Shown here: one piece after another, positions 42,163 to 53,499 of the stretch | How the letters are laid out: each line of letters opens with the position of its first letter | Position numbering within the stretch: the first letter of the stretch is position 1 | Source of the DNA: Nilaparvata lugens | Taxonomy: Eukaryota > Arthropoda > Insecta > Hemiptera > Delphacidae | Direction: 5' to 3' | Length of the DNA stretch: 64,000 nucleotides | Assembly: GCF_014356525.2 (NCBI RefSeq) | Contig: NC_052511.1 | Coordinates: 49,776,510-49,840,509 of the forward strand | Made by a program: the position numbers and the translations under genes | Notes under the pieces: model-generated | Seen by the model: the letters and a program-made list of their open reading frames with translations, nothing else | What the model was told of the DNA's origin: nothing | Databases searched by the model: none

Positions 42163-43316
42163 TAATATATATAAAAGCGAAATGGCACTCACTGACTGAC
42201 TGACTGACTGACTCACTCACTCGCAGAACTAAAAATCTACCGGACCAAAAACGTTAAAATTTGGTAGGTATGTTCAGTTGGCCCTTTAGAGGCGCACTAA
42301 TAAATGTTTTGGCGATATTTTAACTCTAAGGGTGGTTTTTAAGGGTTTAAAGTTCGTCTTTTAGCATGTATATTCTTCTTATTCCAATATCTTAAAATAA
42401 TTATAATTGAGATGTCCATACCATATGTTAATATAGAACTATAATCTAGAGAGAGAACCTTTTCGAAACAGTTGTTCTGGTAACTAAATTAAAAATTTTG
42501 TCAGGTTGGCATCAAAGTTGAGTTCACTTTGTTAGGTTGGCACCAAGTTGAAGATTGAAATGCATTTATCCAGGACCTCCTAAATTCCTATTTAGGTGGT
42601 CCTGATTTATCGCGGAAAAATTGATTGGGTACTGCTACTTCAATCAGAGCTATTCCTGGGAATATTATATTTCTAGCCGTCAGGCTCGCTTCGCTCGCCA
42701 TATTCGTTTAGCCAGACTTTTAGTCTGGAACCCCGACTGGATCGTCCTAACATATGATAAAAATATGACATAACATTTCAAATTTGGTAGTTGTGTTCAG
42801 TTGGCCCTTTAGAGGCGCAATAAGAACGGATTTGAAAAAAATTCCAAAGATACGCCCAAAATCTGCGTTTTCCAGCGTTTTTTTGCGCTTTCTCAGCTTT
42901 ATCGAGAACAAATGAACAGAAAATGTTCAAATTTACTACAGAAGCTCAGCTGGGGTGCAATAATGTTGTGTTAGAAGGAATTTGAAATGACGCCAAAGAT
43001 ACGCCCAAAAGATACTGCGTTTTCTCAACATTTCTGCGTTCCCACACCTTTTTCAATAATTGATGGAAATATATTAAAAGAAATTCAGTACACAGGTTTA
43101 GCTGAGGTGGAAGAATATTGTTCGCCAAAGATACGCCGATATAGTAACAGGTGTTTTTCGAAATCAAATTGATATAATACGTTCAAATTCGGTACAGAGG
43201 TTCCGCTGAGGTCTACATGATCTGCTGATCTCATTTTTGGACGATCGAGTCGGGGGTCCAGGGGGCGGAGCCCCCTGGCTAGACGGATATGACGAGCGAA
43301 GCGAGCCTGACGGCTA
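42163..43316 (+). mobile_element. Family C element, copy 5, head to tail with copy 4
   Basis: It begins at TAATATATATAAAAGCGAAA immediately after the CTAG of copy 4 and ends CCTGACGGCTAG at 43316. The left arm of its 3' module is at 42673, and the right hairpin CCAGGGGGC-GGA-GCCCCCTGG is intact near 43259. Between the arms it holds the CGCCAAAGATACGCCCAAAA unit that is amplified in copy 2. Confidence 0.85.
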
Positions 43317-43321
43317 GTCTA

Positions 43322-43537
43322 TAATATAATACAGAAAATAATCGGCTTATACATGTACGGGATTGGAAATTCACGAATGACGCATCATCACATCTCAACT
43401 ACTCAACTGATTAACTTGAAATTTTTCATATAGATTCTTGATTTAGGCCTACCGAGTATGGTTGTAGGTATTTTTTCAAGATTCCATTAGGTACGTCAAG
43501 TTTTAAATTAGATCCTTGCGGAGCACGGGTTATCTGC
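43322..43537 (-). mobile_element. Family S element, copy 2
   Basis: On the minus strand it opens TAACCCGTGCTCCGCAAGGA and ends near ATCCCGTACATGTATAAGCC. The 105-codon minus frame at 43426-43743 overlaps this repeat over its last 37 codons and has no recognisable domain, so I leave it uncalled. Confidence 0.65.
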
Positions 43538-44031
43538 TTGTCAATGATAAACACGGCCCTTAAGTAATCATATAGGTCTAATGATGAAATAGCCCATTGC
43601 TCATTAAAAATTACCAAAAAACCTGTTTCTATTAGTAAGTTACTTACTTTCAACAGCACGAAAATAGTATCTCCTCGAGAGTACTCTGAAAGTTTATAGA
43701 AGTACTTGAGAACATTCAATCGTGTCTTAAAATCCTCCCACAAAAATTAAAAGCGTTTCATAGATGGCTTACATCACACTACATACATTCCACAGTTGCC
43801 CACTCTTTCTTCGGAGTATTTGTGTGGTTTCCGTTGCTACTTGCTCTTTCTTTGTCGCTCCCCTAAGCTTTTTTCCTCACTCATTTCCTAAAATGTTGGT
43901 TTCCAATTCACATTCTCATTTACCATAGTATCACGTGATTCTTATTTCGGCAGTTGGTTGCAGAGCCTGATCCTACTTTAATATCTCAAAATCCAAATTA
44001 AATAATATTGAAAGCTGTTGAATATAATTGA
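43538..44031. other. Spacer without gene
   Basis: The upstream two thirds of an uncalled 105-codon minus frame (43426-43743) lies here. No splice or homology evidence supports it. Confidence 0.4.
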
Positions 44032-44038
44032 CTAGTAT

Positions 44039-44304
44039 CATAGAGAAACAATAGCGTAAGTAGATATCCCATGGTATAGGGCGTTTATGTCGCAACTTTT
44101 ACTGTTATATCAAACCGATAGTTCACGTAGTTTTTTCCCATGCAGCTGTGTGACGCTGGTAGTATCTCAAATTGTGCCGTTCATACACTCTCACCCCAAC
44201 AAAACTGACAATAATCGACAGTAATCGGCTTAAGATAACAGCAAAAGTTGCGACATAAATTCCCTATACCATGGGATATCTATTTACGCTATTATTTCTC
44301 TATG
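44039..44304. mobile_element. MITE family J, copy 2, with 7-bp target duplication
   Basis: The ends are the same as J1 (CATAGAGAAACAATAGCGTA ... CTATTATTTCTCTATG). The element is flanked by a perfect CTAGTAT on both sides (44032-44038, 44305-44311). Two independent copies with 7-bp duplications make the length a property of the family. Confidence 0.9.
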
Positions 44305-44739
44305 CTAGTATGTAGATGGATTTCATTGGATGTATGTTATTGCTTGAAATTATGATTAGTAAATGCTGTAGTAATAGTATTTGTGCAGAGAAAGTTTCAA
44401 CTGAACCAGCTGGCTGCTTGAATAACACAAAATTTGATTTCGTGTTTGGAAGTGAATTAATCAGATAAATTCAACATTCTAGTTCATACATTTTTTCTGA
44501 ACTTGAAGTTGTGTGTAAATCGAATCATGAACTCTACCTGACCTCTTGACACTTTATTTTAAATTAAGTTTAAAAGCAGATTAGGGTGAATGCTGGTTAT
44601 TTTCACCTTGATTGTTTCTATTGTCTATGAATAAATAAATAAAATGAATCTTGATATGGATTCAATTCAGCTCTAATAATTGGTATATGGCTTAAACTGG
44701 TATTGTCCAAATGGCACTACGTGGTGAAGAAGCTTATAA
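44305..44739. other. Spacer with a short LINE-like tail
   Basis: TGCTGGTTATTTTCACCTTG and CTATGAATAAATAAATAAAA at 44590-44643 look like a truncated retroposon end. Nothing else was seen. Confidence 0.45.
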
Positions 44740-45142
44740 TTGACCGAGCGAAGTGAGGTCTAAGATTCGAGTCGACGGTTTGGCATTTCTCTTAATGTTT
44801 AAATGTTTAAATGTTGCCCATTCACGGCGAAACGCGGTAAATTTTCATGAAATTTGACAGGTATGTTCCTTTTTTTATTGCGCGTCGACGTATATACAAG
44901 GTTTTTGGAAATTTTGCATTTCAAGGATACAGTAATTTAAAAGGAAAAGGAGCCTTCTTTATACGCCAATATTAGAGTAAAAATCCGACTATAGAATTTT
45001 TCATCATAAATCAGCTGACAAGTGATTACACAGATGTGTGGAGAAGCCAGTCTATTGCTGTATTTCCATAAGGTCTATAGTTTCTATCAGGTACTTGTGG
45101 ATGAGAATACTGCATGAGGTCTACTGTTCACAGAACTACCAG
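44740..45142 (+). mobile_element. Family B element, copy 5
   Basis: TTGACCGAGCGAAGTGAGG to ACTACCAG, 403 bp. The terminal CTAG has become CCAG. Otherwise it is close to copies 1 and 6. Confidence 0.85.
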
Positions 45143-45232
45143 TTAAAAAAGAAATCGACCTTAACTTCTAAAGATACATAAAGACTCATGTGTCATGAGT
45201 ACACGGATTTGATTTTTATCAGCTGATGCTTA

Positions 45233-45405
45233 TTATATCTGTATTTGTAAAGATATACTGACTATATCTGTATTTGTAAAGATATACTGACTATATCTGT
45301 ATTTGTAAAGATATGTCGACTATATCTATATTTGTTGAGAGAAACTGACTATATCTGTATTTGTAAAGAGATGCTGATTATATCTGTATTTGTAAAGATA
45401 CACAA
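45233..45405 (+). repeat. 29-bp minisatellite, 6 units
   Basis: TATATCTGTATTTGTAAAGA plus TATACTGAC repeats with a 29-bp spacing (CTGTATTTG markers at 45239, 45268, 45297 and on). It begins after TTTTATCAGCTGATGC, the core also present in MITE L, so the array may have grown inside an L-like element. Confidence 0.85.
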
Positions 45406-46209
45406 TAAGCCATATGGACAAAGAATGTAATAGTTAACAGAACAAAGTATGTATCTGTGACCAATCACAAGCAAGAACCAAGCAAGGCCACGCCTCTAGA
45501 AACACAACTAAGCTCCGCTTCTCGCTTTTCATTGGTCGAGGATGTGTTTTCGAGTTTAGCCAGTAGGTGACAGCACTCACTGGATTGAGTTTCTCTCATT
45601 TCTTATCTATTTTTCCTCCCTAGTTTAATGGATTAGAAATATATTAATATATTGCCTGGAATGATGCTTTCATGAGCCCGTGGGCCTGAGCCCTGGGCCT
45701 TACTGTTTCTGTACAATTTCAGATAAGCACAGCATCAACTGTTGAAAAACGAAATGCTTGTGTTTGTGGCACATACGTCTGTACGCAGACAATAGAATAG
45801 AAGACAGCAATAGTTAGAAGTAAAATTGAAAACTTATTTTTGAGTCCTCGTTTTCCAAAAAATATTGGCTCCTTAGAAACGAATTGAATCATCAACTTTA
45901 ATGTGATATTCTCTTCAATGATTACAGTACACCAATAGCCGTTAATCTTGTTTGTTTGTTTTTAAAAGCTTCCCAGAGTCTCTTATCAGAGTATAGGAAC
46001 TGTCAATGAAGTTCAATTTTGAACTTAGATTGTTCCACTTAAACTTCAACTTCTACAGTTTCCTCAACAATGGTCACCCATCCATTCACTGACCCGTGCT
46101 TACGTCATGTTCAGTTTGCACTTCTCAGAGCAGTGGATTGTATTTTGTGACCAATCAACTTTACTTCCATTTCCCATGTTAGTGAAGTTAGTAAACAGAC
46201 TACATAATA
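45406..46209. other. Spacer, GC-richer patch at 45470-45580
   Basis: It contains CCAATCACAAGCAAGAACCA and a GCCACGCCTC patch with no frame. 45720-45785 is a worn L-like end (GTGTTTGTGGCACATACGTC). Confidence 0.4.
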
Positions 46210-46910
46210 ATCTTGTTACTGTACATATCCTTTCTCACACTCTCTTCAATCTTCTCACGATTTACCTCTTCCTCTCTCCTTCATCCTTCTTACTTTCTAC
46301 ACTTCCTTCTTCTTCTCCTTCTTCATCATTACTTCCACCAATTTCTTTATGCTTACACCAACCTTATCCATTGAGACATAGACCCTTATATCTTTCCCAT
46401 TCTTCTTCTACATCCACTCTTCCTTTAACCGTTTCTTTCTCACTTCACTGTTCTCTTTCTTTTTCCCTCTCACTCTCACTCTTCCTATCTCTTACTCTCT
46501 CTATCCTTGATACCCTCTCTTAGAATGGACTTCTTAAGTTCCAAACTTCACCGTTTCATGTGAAAACATTACAGTAGTACCTTAACTTTTGCATTTTTCA
46601 TCATTTTTCTTGCTCGATATTATTGTAGAACTCATTAGTTTAATATGATTCATCATGTTATTTTACCGCTACTGGTATTTATTTTTAATGCTAGAACGTA
46701 AGTTGAATTATGTTTTGTTAAACACATGAATAAAGGAATCTGAATCTGAATCTCTCTCACTCATTCACTCTCTCACCGACTATCACTCTCCCTTACGTTA
46801 TCTCACTCACTCTCTCATTCTCTCTCCCTCACTCAATCACTCACTCACTCTTTCACGTTATCCTTCGCTCTCTCTCAATTTCTCTCGCTCTATCTCACTG
46901 TACCACTACC
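46210..46910 (+). repeat. CT-rich low-complexity region
   Basis: 46250-46520 is TTCTTC/CTCT-rich, and 46750-46900 is a degenerate (CTCT)(CACT)n run. Between them, around 46650-46752, is a LINE-like end (ACACATGAATAAAGGAATCT with a short GAATCT repeat). The 138-codon frame at 46107-46523 is low complexity and not called. Confidence 0.7.
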
Positions 46911-46990
46911 ACGTTGTTGATACTGATGTAACATCTGACCCGTAGTATACCCCTCGTAATCTTGCCTCCTGTTAATCGGCTACTTAGAGG

Positions 46991-47419
46991 TCATTCTATT
47001 ACTTGCCCTTTCACTTGCATCTCAGAGGAAGAATCTTTCACCTCTCGTCTTCTTGTTCTTGTTCTTCTTCTTCTTCTGTGATCTTCTTCTTCTCCTCTGC
47101 TTTTCTCTTCTTTTCCGCCTCTTTTCATTTCCTTTCCCTCGTTTTTCATCTTATTTCTCCCAATATTCTCCGTAAAAATTCTCCGAATAATCTTCCACCT
47201 TCTTCGTCTTCCTCTTCTTCTTCTACTCCTACTTTTTCTTCTTCTTCTTTTCTTCTCCTTCTTCTTCTTCTTCCCTCTCCTTTTCTCTTCTTTTCCGCCT
47301 CTTTTCATTTCTTTTCCCTCTTTTTCATGTTATTTCTCCCAATATTCTCCGTAAAAATTCTCCGAATAATCTTCCACCTTCTTCGTCTTCTTCTTCTCCT
47401 AGTTTTTTCTTCTTCTTCT

Positions 47420-47458
<39 letters not shown>

Positions 47459-47580
47459 CCCTCTTCTTCTTCTTCTTCTTCTTCTTCTTCTTCTTCTTCT
47501 TCTCTTCTCTTCTTTTCCTCCTCTTTTCATTCCCTTTCCCTCGTTTTTCGTGTATTTCTCCCAATATTATCCGTAAAAAT
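46991..47580 (+). repeat. CTT tract with a 180-bp triplication
   Basis: The block TTCCGCCTCTTTTCATTTC..., CTCCCAATATTCTCCG and TAAAAATTCTCCGAATAATC starts near 47115, 47295 and (decayed) 47515. (CTT)n runs fill the spaces. Long Ser/Leu and Lys/Glu frames across it are artefacts. Confidence 0.85.
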
Positions 47581-47814
47581 GAATTCTTGTCAAAAAATGC
47601 TTTTCATTTTCGTTGTTCATCATCTCTTGAAACTAAGGAGAAATGACATTCACTTTATCAAAATACATTGTATATGTGTCAGGATTAGTGATCTGATGAA
47701 GATGGATCCCTTTTTATCCGTCCTTCTTTTTTATTATTTTCCTGCTTTTGCCACTCTGGTACTCTTGCCTGGTTTCACAATTTCACAGTTCAAATATCAC
47801 ATCACCTTCATTGA

Positions 47815-47945
47815 TTGATTAATACAATAAGTACATCATCAAAATGATAGGGAGAGAAAAAATAAGGTAACCTTTTGCTATTCCTCTCCCAAATTTGGAC
47901 AAGGTTACACATAGTCCGAAATAGGTTAAGTCTTGTAGTTGTTCA
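47815..47945 (-). mobile_element. LINE 3' tail, family G
   Basis: On the minus strand the outer stem GGGAGAGGAATAG...CTCTCCC encloses AAGG-TTA-CCTT (47864-47874), then ATGATGTACTTATTGTATTA and an ATCAATCAA tail. Confidence 0.75.
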
Positions 47946-48164
47946 CTTCACAAAATGTTCGGTTCTTAGTTATTTTCACGAAGAAGATTTTCAAATTTAG
48001 TTGCTTCAAAACCAAACATGGAAGAAATATTTCACATTATCATCACTAAAAAAGGAAATATTCACATATTAAAGGAATACTTTTGCAGGACCAAAAAACA
48101 AACATAATATTCTAAAAGCCTTGATATACCTTTTAAACTAAGTACAAACTATCCTGTCCCCCTA

Positions 48165-48328
48165 AGGTGTGTACAGATATACGCGCCGCGAACATGAGCA
48201 ATTCGCTTTTAATCAGCTGATTATATCTGTATTTTTACAGAAACGGTAAGATACAATATAAAAAGCTTGGCATCAGCTGATTGAAAGTGAATTACTCATG
48301 TTCGCTGCGCGTAAATCTGTACGCACCT
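48165..48328. mobile_element. MITE family L, copy 2
   Basis: AGGTGTGTACAGATATACGC and GCGTAAATCTGTACGCACCT are the ends, and GAACATGAGCAATTCGCTTT mirrors the other arm. CTA flanks both sides (48162-48164 and 48329-48331), a possible 3-bp duplication. It is about 90 percent identical to L1. Confidence 0.85.
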
Positions 48329-48692
48329 CTATATTCTCAATACACTCACACAAGCATACATGGTCACACAAATACTGATAAAAAACCAGATTCAGTCCGA
48401 TATTGTCTCATGTCACAAGAGACCCAATCACAATACATCATCTATTGCGAATATCGATCAATCGGTTCCACACCCAATTGTTGTCTCAACTATTACCTTT
48501 TACGGCATCCTCTGCTCACAATATGGCTGAAAAAAGGATAAAGGTAAAAGCCGTTTGATATTATAAGGCAATTGGGGTCAATCGTCCGCATCTCGGATTC
48601 TTACGACCGATAATGGTCGCCGTTATCACGTGACAAGAATACTGTCAACGGCTGCGATTGAAATGGACAAATCTTTCAACTCTCATTCTATC
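48329..48692. other. Spacer without gene
   Basis: An 86-codon plus frame starts inside L2 (48281-48541) and has no recognisable domain. Nothing else was seen. Confidence 0.4.
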
Positions 48693-49379
48693 TTCTATGT
48701 CAGGGGACTCCAACCTTTTTTATTGAAGGGCTACATTGTTAATTCTTGGGAGGCTTAGAGGGCCAATAACAAGGATGTACATGAAATTTGACTTGTGGGG
48801 ACACACACGACGGGGGATTTGCAGGGTGTACAATTATTATATTTCCATTGAAATAATATTAGGAGTTTGGAGTAGGTTTAATTGAAACACAGGAAGAAAC
48901 AAACCAATTCATTTCATTTTAGTAAAAAGTCTAATTTTTTGAGTGTAAAAAGGTCATAGGAAAACTCGACAATGTATACATTTAGCAATTTAAACAAAAT
49001 AATAATAACTTATTTTAATAGTGATATGTCAACTTGACAATACGCGACTGGGGAGGTTATTTTGGTCTAGTCTCAGTTACATTTAGGGGGACATAGACAG
49101 TTCGCGTGCACGTGCACAGGGACATGTACAGTCTGTGCAGATCATTCGCTAATATCTCGCAATGGTTGATCGCTGCCTGTTTACAGCTAATTTTACACTT
49201 ATTAAGAAATGGAGTGGCTAAGAGAAGAGTACTGAACTCACAGTTGTCAAAAATGTATATAAATCAATATGTTTCTATATATATATTTATGGACAAAATA
49301 AGAACTATGGACAAACAACTTAAGTTGAATTTTGAGGATGTGACCCGCGGGCCGTAGGTTAAAGAGCCCTGTTCTATGT
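48693..49379. mobile_element. hAT non-autonomous element with perfect 8-bp duplication
   Basis: The element (48701-49371) begins CAGGGGACTCCAACCTTTTT and ends AGGTTAAAGAGCCCTG, the classic hAT CAGGG...CCCTG tips. It is flanked by TTCTATGT at 48693-48700 and 49372-49379. It is 671 bp and has no transposase. Confidence 0.92.
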
Positions 49380-49555
49380 GATTGACGATAGGCCCAATTT
49401 CGATTTATGAGGGATCGAAATGAATGAAATTTGATTTTTGTGAAAGACTGACTGAATCGCAGGGATTTCACCACTTAAATTATGAGATAACTGTAATTTT
49501 TGTATTGAATAAACCTACTTGGGGTCGCTTTCTCGAAAGTTACTTCATTACTGAA

Positions 49556-49656
49556 CCCGTTTATTTATTTAGGTACAAATAACAAATCATTAAAATGTTT
49601 GGGGAAGGACTAACAGCCCAAAACTGTTCCTTCACCGAACAATATATAATGTTTAT
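49556..49656 (-). mobile_element. LINE 3' tail, family G variant
   Basis: On the minus strand GGTGAAGGAACAGTTTTGGG and TTAGTCCTTCCCC keep the outer stem, but the second half of the apical hairpin is lost. The end is AAATAAATAAA. MITE Y begins immediately next to it. Confidence 0.6.
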
Positions 49657-49882
49657 CCACGGTATTTAGATGAAAGCGGTAGGGGTCATGAAATGTGTGC
49701 GCAGTGGCCAGCCAGCTAGATTGCGTCATCGCCACCAACCAAGGTTTTTAACACCTTTTGGCAATTTATGAAACTTACTTATTAAAAACAGATGATTGGA
49801 TATTATAAAATGACGTCAGCTACACCGGAAATTTAGCACAAACATGCGCGTGACACCTACCGTCTTCTTCTATATACCGTGG
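49657..49882. mobile_element. MITE-like element Y
   Basis: CCACGGTATTTAGATGAAAG followed by CGGTAGGGGTCA is mirrored by TGACACCTACCG and TCTTCTATATACCGTGG. TTTA lies next to both ends. It is 226 bp, with no coding sequence and a single copy here. Confidence 0.7.
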
Positions 49883-49986
49883 TTTAATCAATGTATGGTC
49901 GTATTTATTATAATGTGTTACAATTAAGTCAGCTGATGGTTTAAACTAGAATTTGAGTTGAATTTCTCTGGAGAAAGTGAGTCTTT

Positions 49987-50174
49987 AGCTGCTTTTACAC
50001 CAAAGTTATTAACAAAGTGTTAATAACTTAATCCTTGTAGATTCTATTAGATTGAACATAGCTTATCATACACATGATGATGATATGAATTTGTCAAATT
50101 CTGTTCAATCTAATAGAATCTTTAAGGATCAAGTTATTAACATTTTGTTAATAACTTTGGTGTAAACGCGGCTT
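49987..50174. mobile_element. MITE Q with about 80-bp inverted ends
   Basis: TTTTACACCAAAGTTATTAA near the left is mirrored by TTAATAACTTTGGTGTAAA on the right. The match continues through AACTTAATCCTTGTAGATTC and TATTAGATTGAACA. TTTA flanks both tips, so a 4-bp TTTA duplication is likely. It is palindromic and compact. Confidence 0.8.
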
Positions 50175-51234
50175 TATAGTGTCACAGGCCCGCATTATCT
50201 ACTCAAGAAATTTTGGATAGACTACTCCATTCATGTCTCCATCTACAATGACATATTATATTCAGATATTCGTAATGTATTGGGAGTCAGATAGAGATTT
50301 TGTAGGAGTAAATTTGATGTTCGATCAATGTGAATGTGAGTTTACTTGGTTTGTGGGTAACAATATCAATTTATTGATTATTTTTAGCATAACTTGAATG
50401 ATTTGGTTTTTCATGAGAGCTCAAAGTTGAATAAAGTATATTCGTTGAGTTCAAAGCTACATTTCAAACATTTTGAACGCTTGTAGAAAGTTTAAAACCG
50501 TCAAAAAAGGCTCAATTTTATGAATCTCATCGGAAATTCCGTTCTTTTCCCAACATATCTTAGAGTTAGATTTCAACACTGTTTGTTTTATTGACGATTT
50601 TCAAATATATCGAAAAATGAAGTCTATATATGAAATTTCTACTGGATTTTTTTTGTTGCGAATTTCGAGTAGAATCTATGGTCTCCTGCTGCTACACCTT
50701 TCGTGGACACTGTATATATTACTTGAATTCTGAGTACCAATATGCATTGATTATTTGAAGCATACCTTGAATGATAGCCTTAGAATGAACGATGGGATGT
50801 AGGTCTATCTATACAATATGTATAGGTAACAGTAGTGAAAACTCAATCAGATTCTATTTTCTGGAAATAAGGTCATATTTTATGGTGATTGCATTGAATC
50901 ATTGATTGCATTGGATGGCTTAGGTACTGATATCAAAACTCTTACCTATGAATAGTACACTGTAATTTATAATCTTCTTGCTTCAGGATAATGCATCGAA
51001 TAGAGAATGGAATTGACTTTTATATCTGGATTGAGAAGTGAAGATTATCATAGAATAGGTACTAGATGAACAGTACAGGTGGCAAAGAAACTGAAATTGG
51101 ATTTCAGATCTGGAATCTAGAACTAGAATTCTGGAGAATATACCATACATTCTAAAACGCAAGTCAGTCACTCGAATTCATCATGAAAAAGAACATAAAA
51201 CAGTTTTATCTTTAAATACAAAATAGTTTCCGTG
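50175..51234. other. Spacer without gene
   Basis: At 50690-50722 the minus strand reads TATACAGTGTCCACGAAAGG, resembling the tip of a Tc1/mariner-like element. No partner end or frame was found. Confidence 0.4.
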
Positions 51235-51460
51235 TATCAACCGCCATTGCTGTGACGTTTGAATGGATAGGTTATTGTGGGATTGGCTTGTCTAGACCAA
51301 TGGCAGACGTTCACTCATCTACCAATCACATCGCTTGGTATCACTATTGATGTTCTGCTGCTCTATCTTAAGTTCAAGTTCACCAGAAATTAATAATGGT
51401 GTAATAACCGGTACAAGTATTTCTTTATTATAATGAATTTGTGCTTGTGATAGCTTCATA
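51235..51460 (+). mobile_element. Family H retroposon, copy 2
   Basis: CCGCCATTGCTGTGACG, GGCTTGTCTAGACCAATGGC, AGACGTTCACTCATC and the tail TAATGGTGTAATAACCGG are in the same order as in copies at 28375 and 22745 (minus). Confidence 0.65.
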
Positions 51461-51490
51461 TTTTCAGTACCCGGTTTCACCAAGATCAGA

Positions 51491-51872
51491 GTGTAGTGAG
51501 GTCCACGTTATAATGGCAGTGTTTGATTAGCAATGGTATTGCTATCTTTGTCTATCACTCAACAAAGCGGATAGCGCTATCACTTTCTTGCTTTGCTCTG
51601 TTGCCAAATCGTCTTTTAAGAATGTAGAATTGATAATTAGTTAACAAATATTTCATTTCAATCATGAAAGTTCATTATAAAATTATTGAAAAACATAATT
51701 TCTTGCTTATTAAATATAATTGATTATTTTTAACGAGAATGAACAGTTGTTAATATTACATCAATAAACCTTTATCAGCTTCCATCCATAGAAGACATTG
51801 ACAAGACAGACGATCGGCAACGTTGTTCTCCTATCTTTCTCCACTGTCATTATGAAGTAGGACTCACTATAG
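51491..51872. mobile_element. MITE family A, essentially complete reference copy
   Basis: Both ends are visible in one uninterrupted 382-bp unit: TAGTGAGGTCCACGTTATAA on the left, and CCACTGTCATTATGAAGTAG then GACTCACTATAG on the right, the latter with two substitutions. Inner landmarks: GCTATCTTTGTCTATCACTC, AATATTTCATTTCAATCATG, AAACATAATTTCTTGC and GATCGGCAACGTTG. No coding potential. Confidence 0.85.
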
Positions 51873-52144
51873 AAATTTGATCATGATCAAATTACCTACA
51901 CGTTACTACCAGTGCATTGAACATAAAATTATTTCTATGGCGAAAAATTCTATCAATGAATCCAGTACACTCACTCATAAAGAGCGTTCAAATGTCTTGG
52001 CCGAGCTTGGTAAAACCGGGCTTATGTCTTTTCACACAAGTCCAATAAACATTTAATCAATTCGACTTAATTTTAATAAAACAATAATCAATTTGTGAAA
52101 TAAAGATTCTCTAAATAACTCTTAATGGCAGGTGTGGAGCCAGC
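51873..52144. other. Spacer without gene
   Basis: Nothing recognisable. Confidence 0.45.
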
Positions 52145-52285
52145 CTGGTCACTTGTGTTATTTATTCATGCTTTATTCATTCATTCATACAATATTTATC
52201 ATTCATCACATTGTGTAGAAATACTTAACATTAGGAAAGGCACAACAGGCTCATGCCCAAAACTGTCCCATTTCCAATTTATATT
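52145..52285 (-). mobile_element. LINE 3' tail, family G variant
   Basis: On the minus strand CAGTTTTGGGCATGAGCCTG forms GGGC-ATGA-GCCT, a shifted but intact apical hairpin, and the tail is AATGAATGAATAAAGC. The 90-codon plus frame across it (52125-52397) is not called. Confidence 0.6.
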
Positions 52286-52404
52286 ATACTGTCTAAAACA
52301 AAATGTTGGCTATGTCACTTTCACTTTCCAAAATACAATTTACACTCTTCAATACTCAGATAAACGAGCAAATTTTAAATCAAATAGATACTATTAGAGT
52401 CAGA

Positions 52405-52500
52405 AATATGTACATCATCAAAATGATAGGGAGAGAAAAAATAAGGTAACCTTGTGCTATTCCTCTCCCAAATTTAGATGGGGTTATCCTATTATATTAA
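52405..52500 (-). mobile_element. LINE 3' tail, family G
   Basis: This is the same unit as 47815-47945: AAGG-TTA-CCTT at 52443-52453 inside GGGAGAGGAATAG...CTCTCCC on the minus strand. Confidence 0.7.
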
Positions 52501-52529
52501 GCAAGCAATTTCTGTTTTTATATATCTGG

Positions 52530-53195
52530 CTATTTTTATATCTGGTAATTTATGTTTTACGGATACGGATCTCGAAAACGGCTCTAACGATTTTCACGAA
52601 ATTTGGAGCATAGTAGGTTTATGATATAAAGATTCTATTGCACTAGGTCTCATTCTTTGGAAAACTCGCTGAACGACTTTAAAAGGATAATTCATCCTTC
52701 GAAAACAGATGATAATTTCGTCGTCTCTCGATAACAGAAGATGCGTGTGCCTGTGTAGGAGAGAGACAGATTTATTTTCAGCTGTGTAATCATAATCAAT
52801 CAGCGAGAAATTTTATCTAGGTAGACAATTTAATCGATTCGATCAACATAATCTGATTTGTTGACATGACATGATAATTCTCCTAAACTAGAGTATGTCA
52901 TAATTTTCAAAGTTGATCATTATTTCAAGTGATTAGTGAGTGTTATTTTGTTATTCAATTTGGTTTGTATATAATTAATTATAAATTTTTGTTTTGGAAT
53001 GTTTGAACAGAAAATTGAACCTGAATTCAAGTGTATGGAACATAACCTACTTTCTGGACTATTTATAGTGTATAAATCAAAATTCGGGAAAGAAAACAGT
53101 TTTGGGCTGTGCCTGTTAGTACTTCCCCAATCATTTTAAAGAATTGTGTTGGGTTTATCAAAAGTCAATAGATAAATAACGAGCAAGCTCGGTGC
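52530..53195. mobile_element. Possible Helitron-like element interrupted by a LINE tail
   Basis: GGATCTCGAAAACGGCTCTA followed by ACGATTTTCACGAAATTTGG is a cassette shared in style with families B, C and E. AACGAGCAAGCTCGGTGCC at 53179-53197 looks like a palindromic element end. A family G tail (53030-53170, GGGC-TGT-GCCT at 53104-53114) lies between. Only one copy is here, so the element limits are a guess. Confidence 0.4.
53030..53175 (+). mobile_element. LINE 3' tail, family G variant
   Basis: GGGAAAGAAAACAG...CTGTTAGTACTTCCC encloses GGGC-TGT-GCCT. It is closest to the copy at 16900-17086. Confidence 0.7.
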
Positions 53196-53499
53196 CTGAC
53201 ATTTATTATTTAAGATTCGATACATTCTTCATTCAATCGATTCTAGAGTCAGTATTTTATTCGGGTCACTTGCTCCAATATATTCAATTACATTTTCGAT
53301 TCAAAATAAATTATCCTAATCATGTGGAATAGATTTGAATCAGGGTGTGTACGCTCTGTCATTGTGAGACACTCCATTCAGGCAAACAAATAGTATAAGG
53401 ATTTATAAACTGTGTCAACAGGTATTACGAAAAACTCAGACTACTATCTCCAAAATTCGACAAATTAATTCGAGACTGTCTGAGTCTGTTGTCGATTAT

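Noticed and set aside
43426..43743. 105-codon minus frame of non-repetitive look
   Set aside because: Its C-terminal third overlaps a family S repeat and no domain is recognisable. A spliced exon cannot be excluded, but nothing supports it.
47003..47818. 271-codon plus frame over a CTT tract
   Set aside because: Low-complexity Ser/Leu/Phe sequence following a 180-bp triplication. The last 80 codons outside the repeat show no recognisable family.
8665..51872. TA target-site duplication for MITE family A
   Set aside because: The ends read CTATAGTGAGG with the C/G outside TATA conserved in most copies, so that TA seems part of the inverted end. No consistent duplication could be read from the flanks.
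52125..52397. 90-codon plus frame
   Set aside because: It crosses a LINE tail of family G on the opposite strand, so it is a chance frame.
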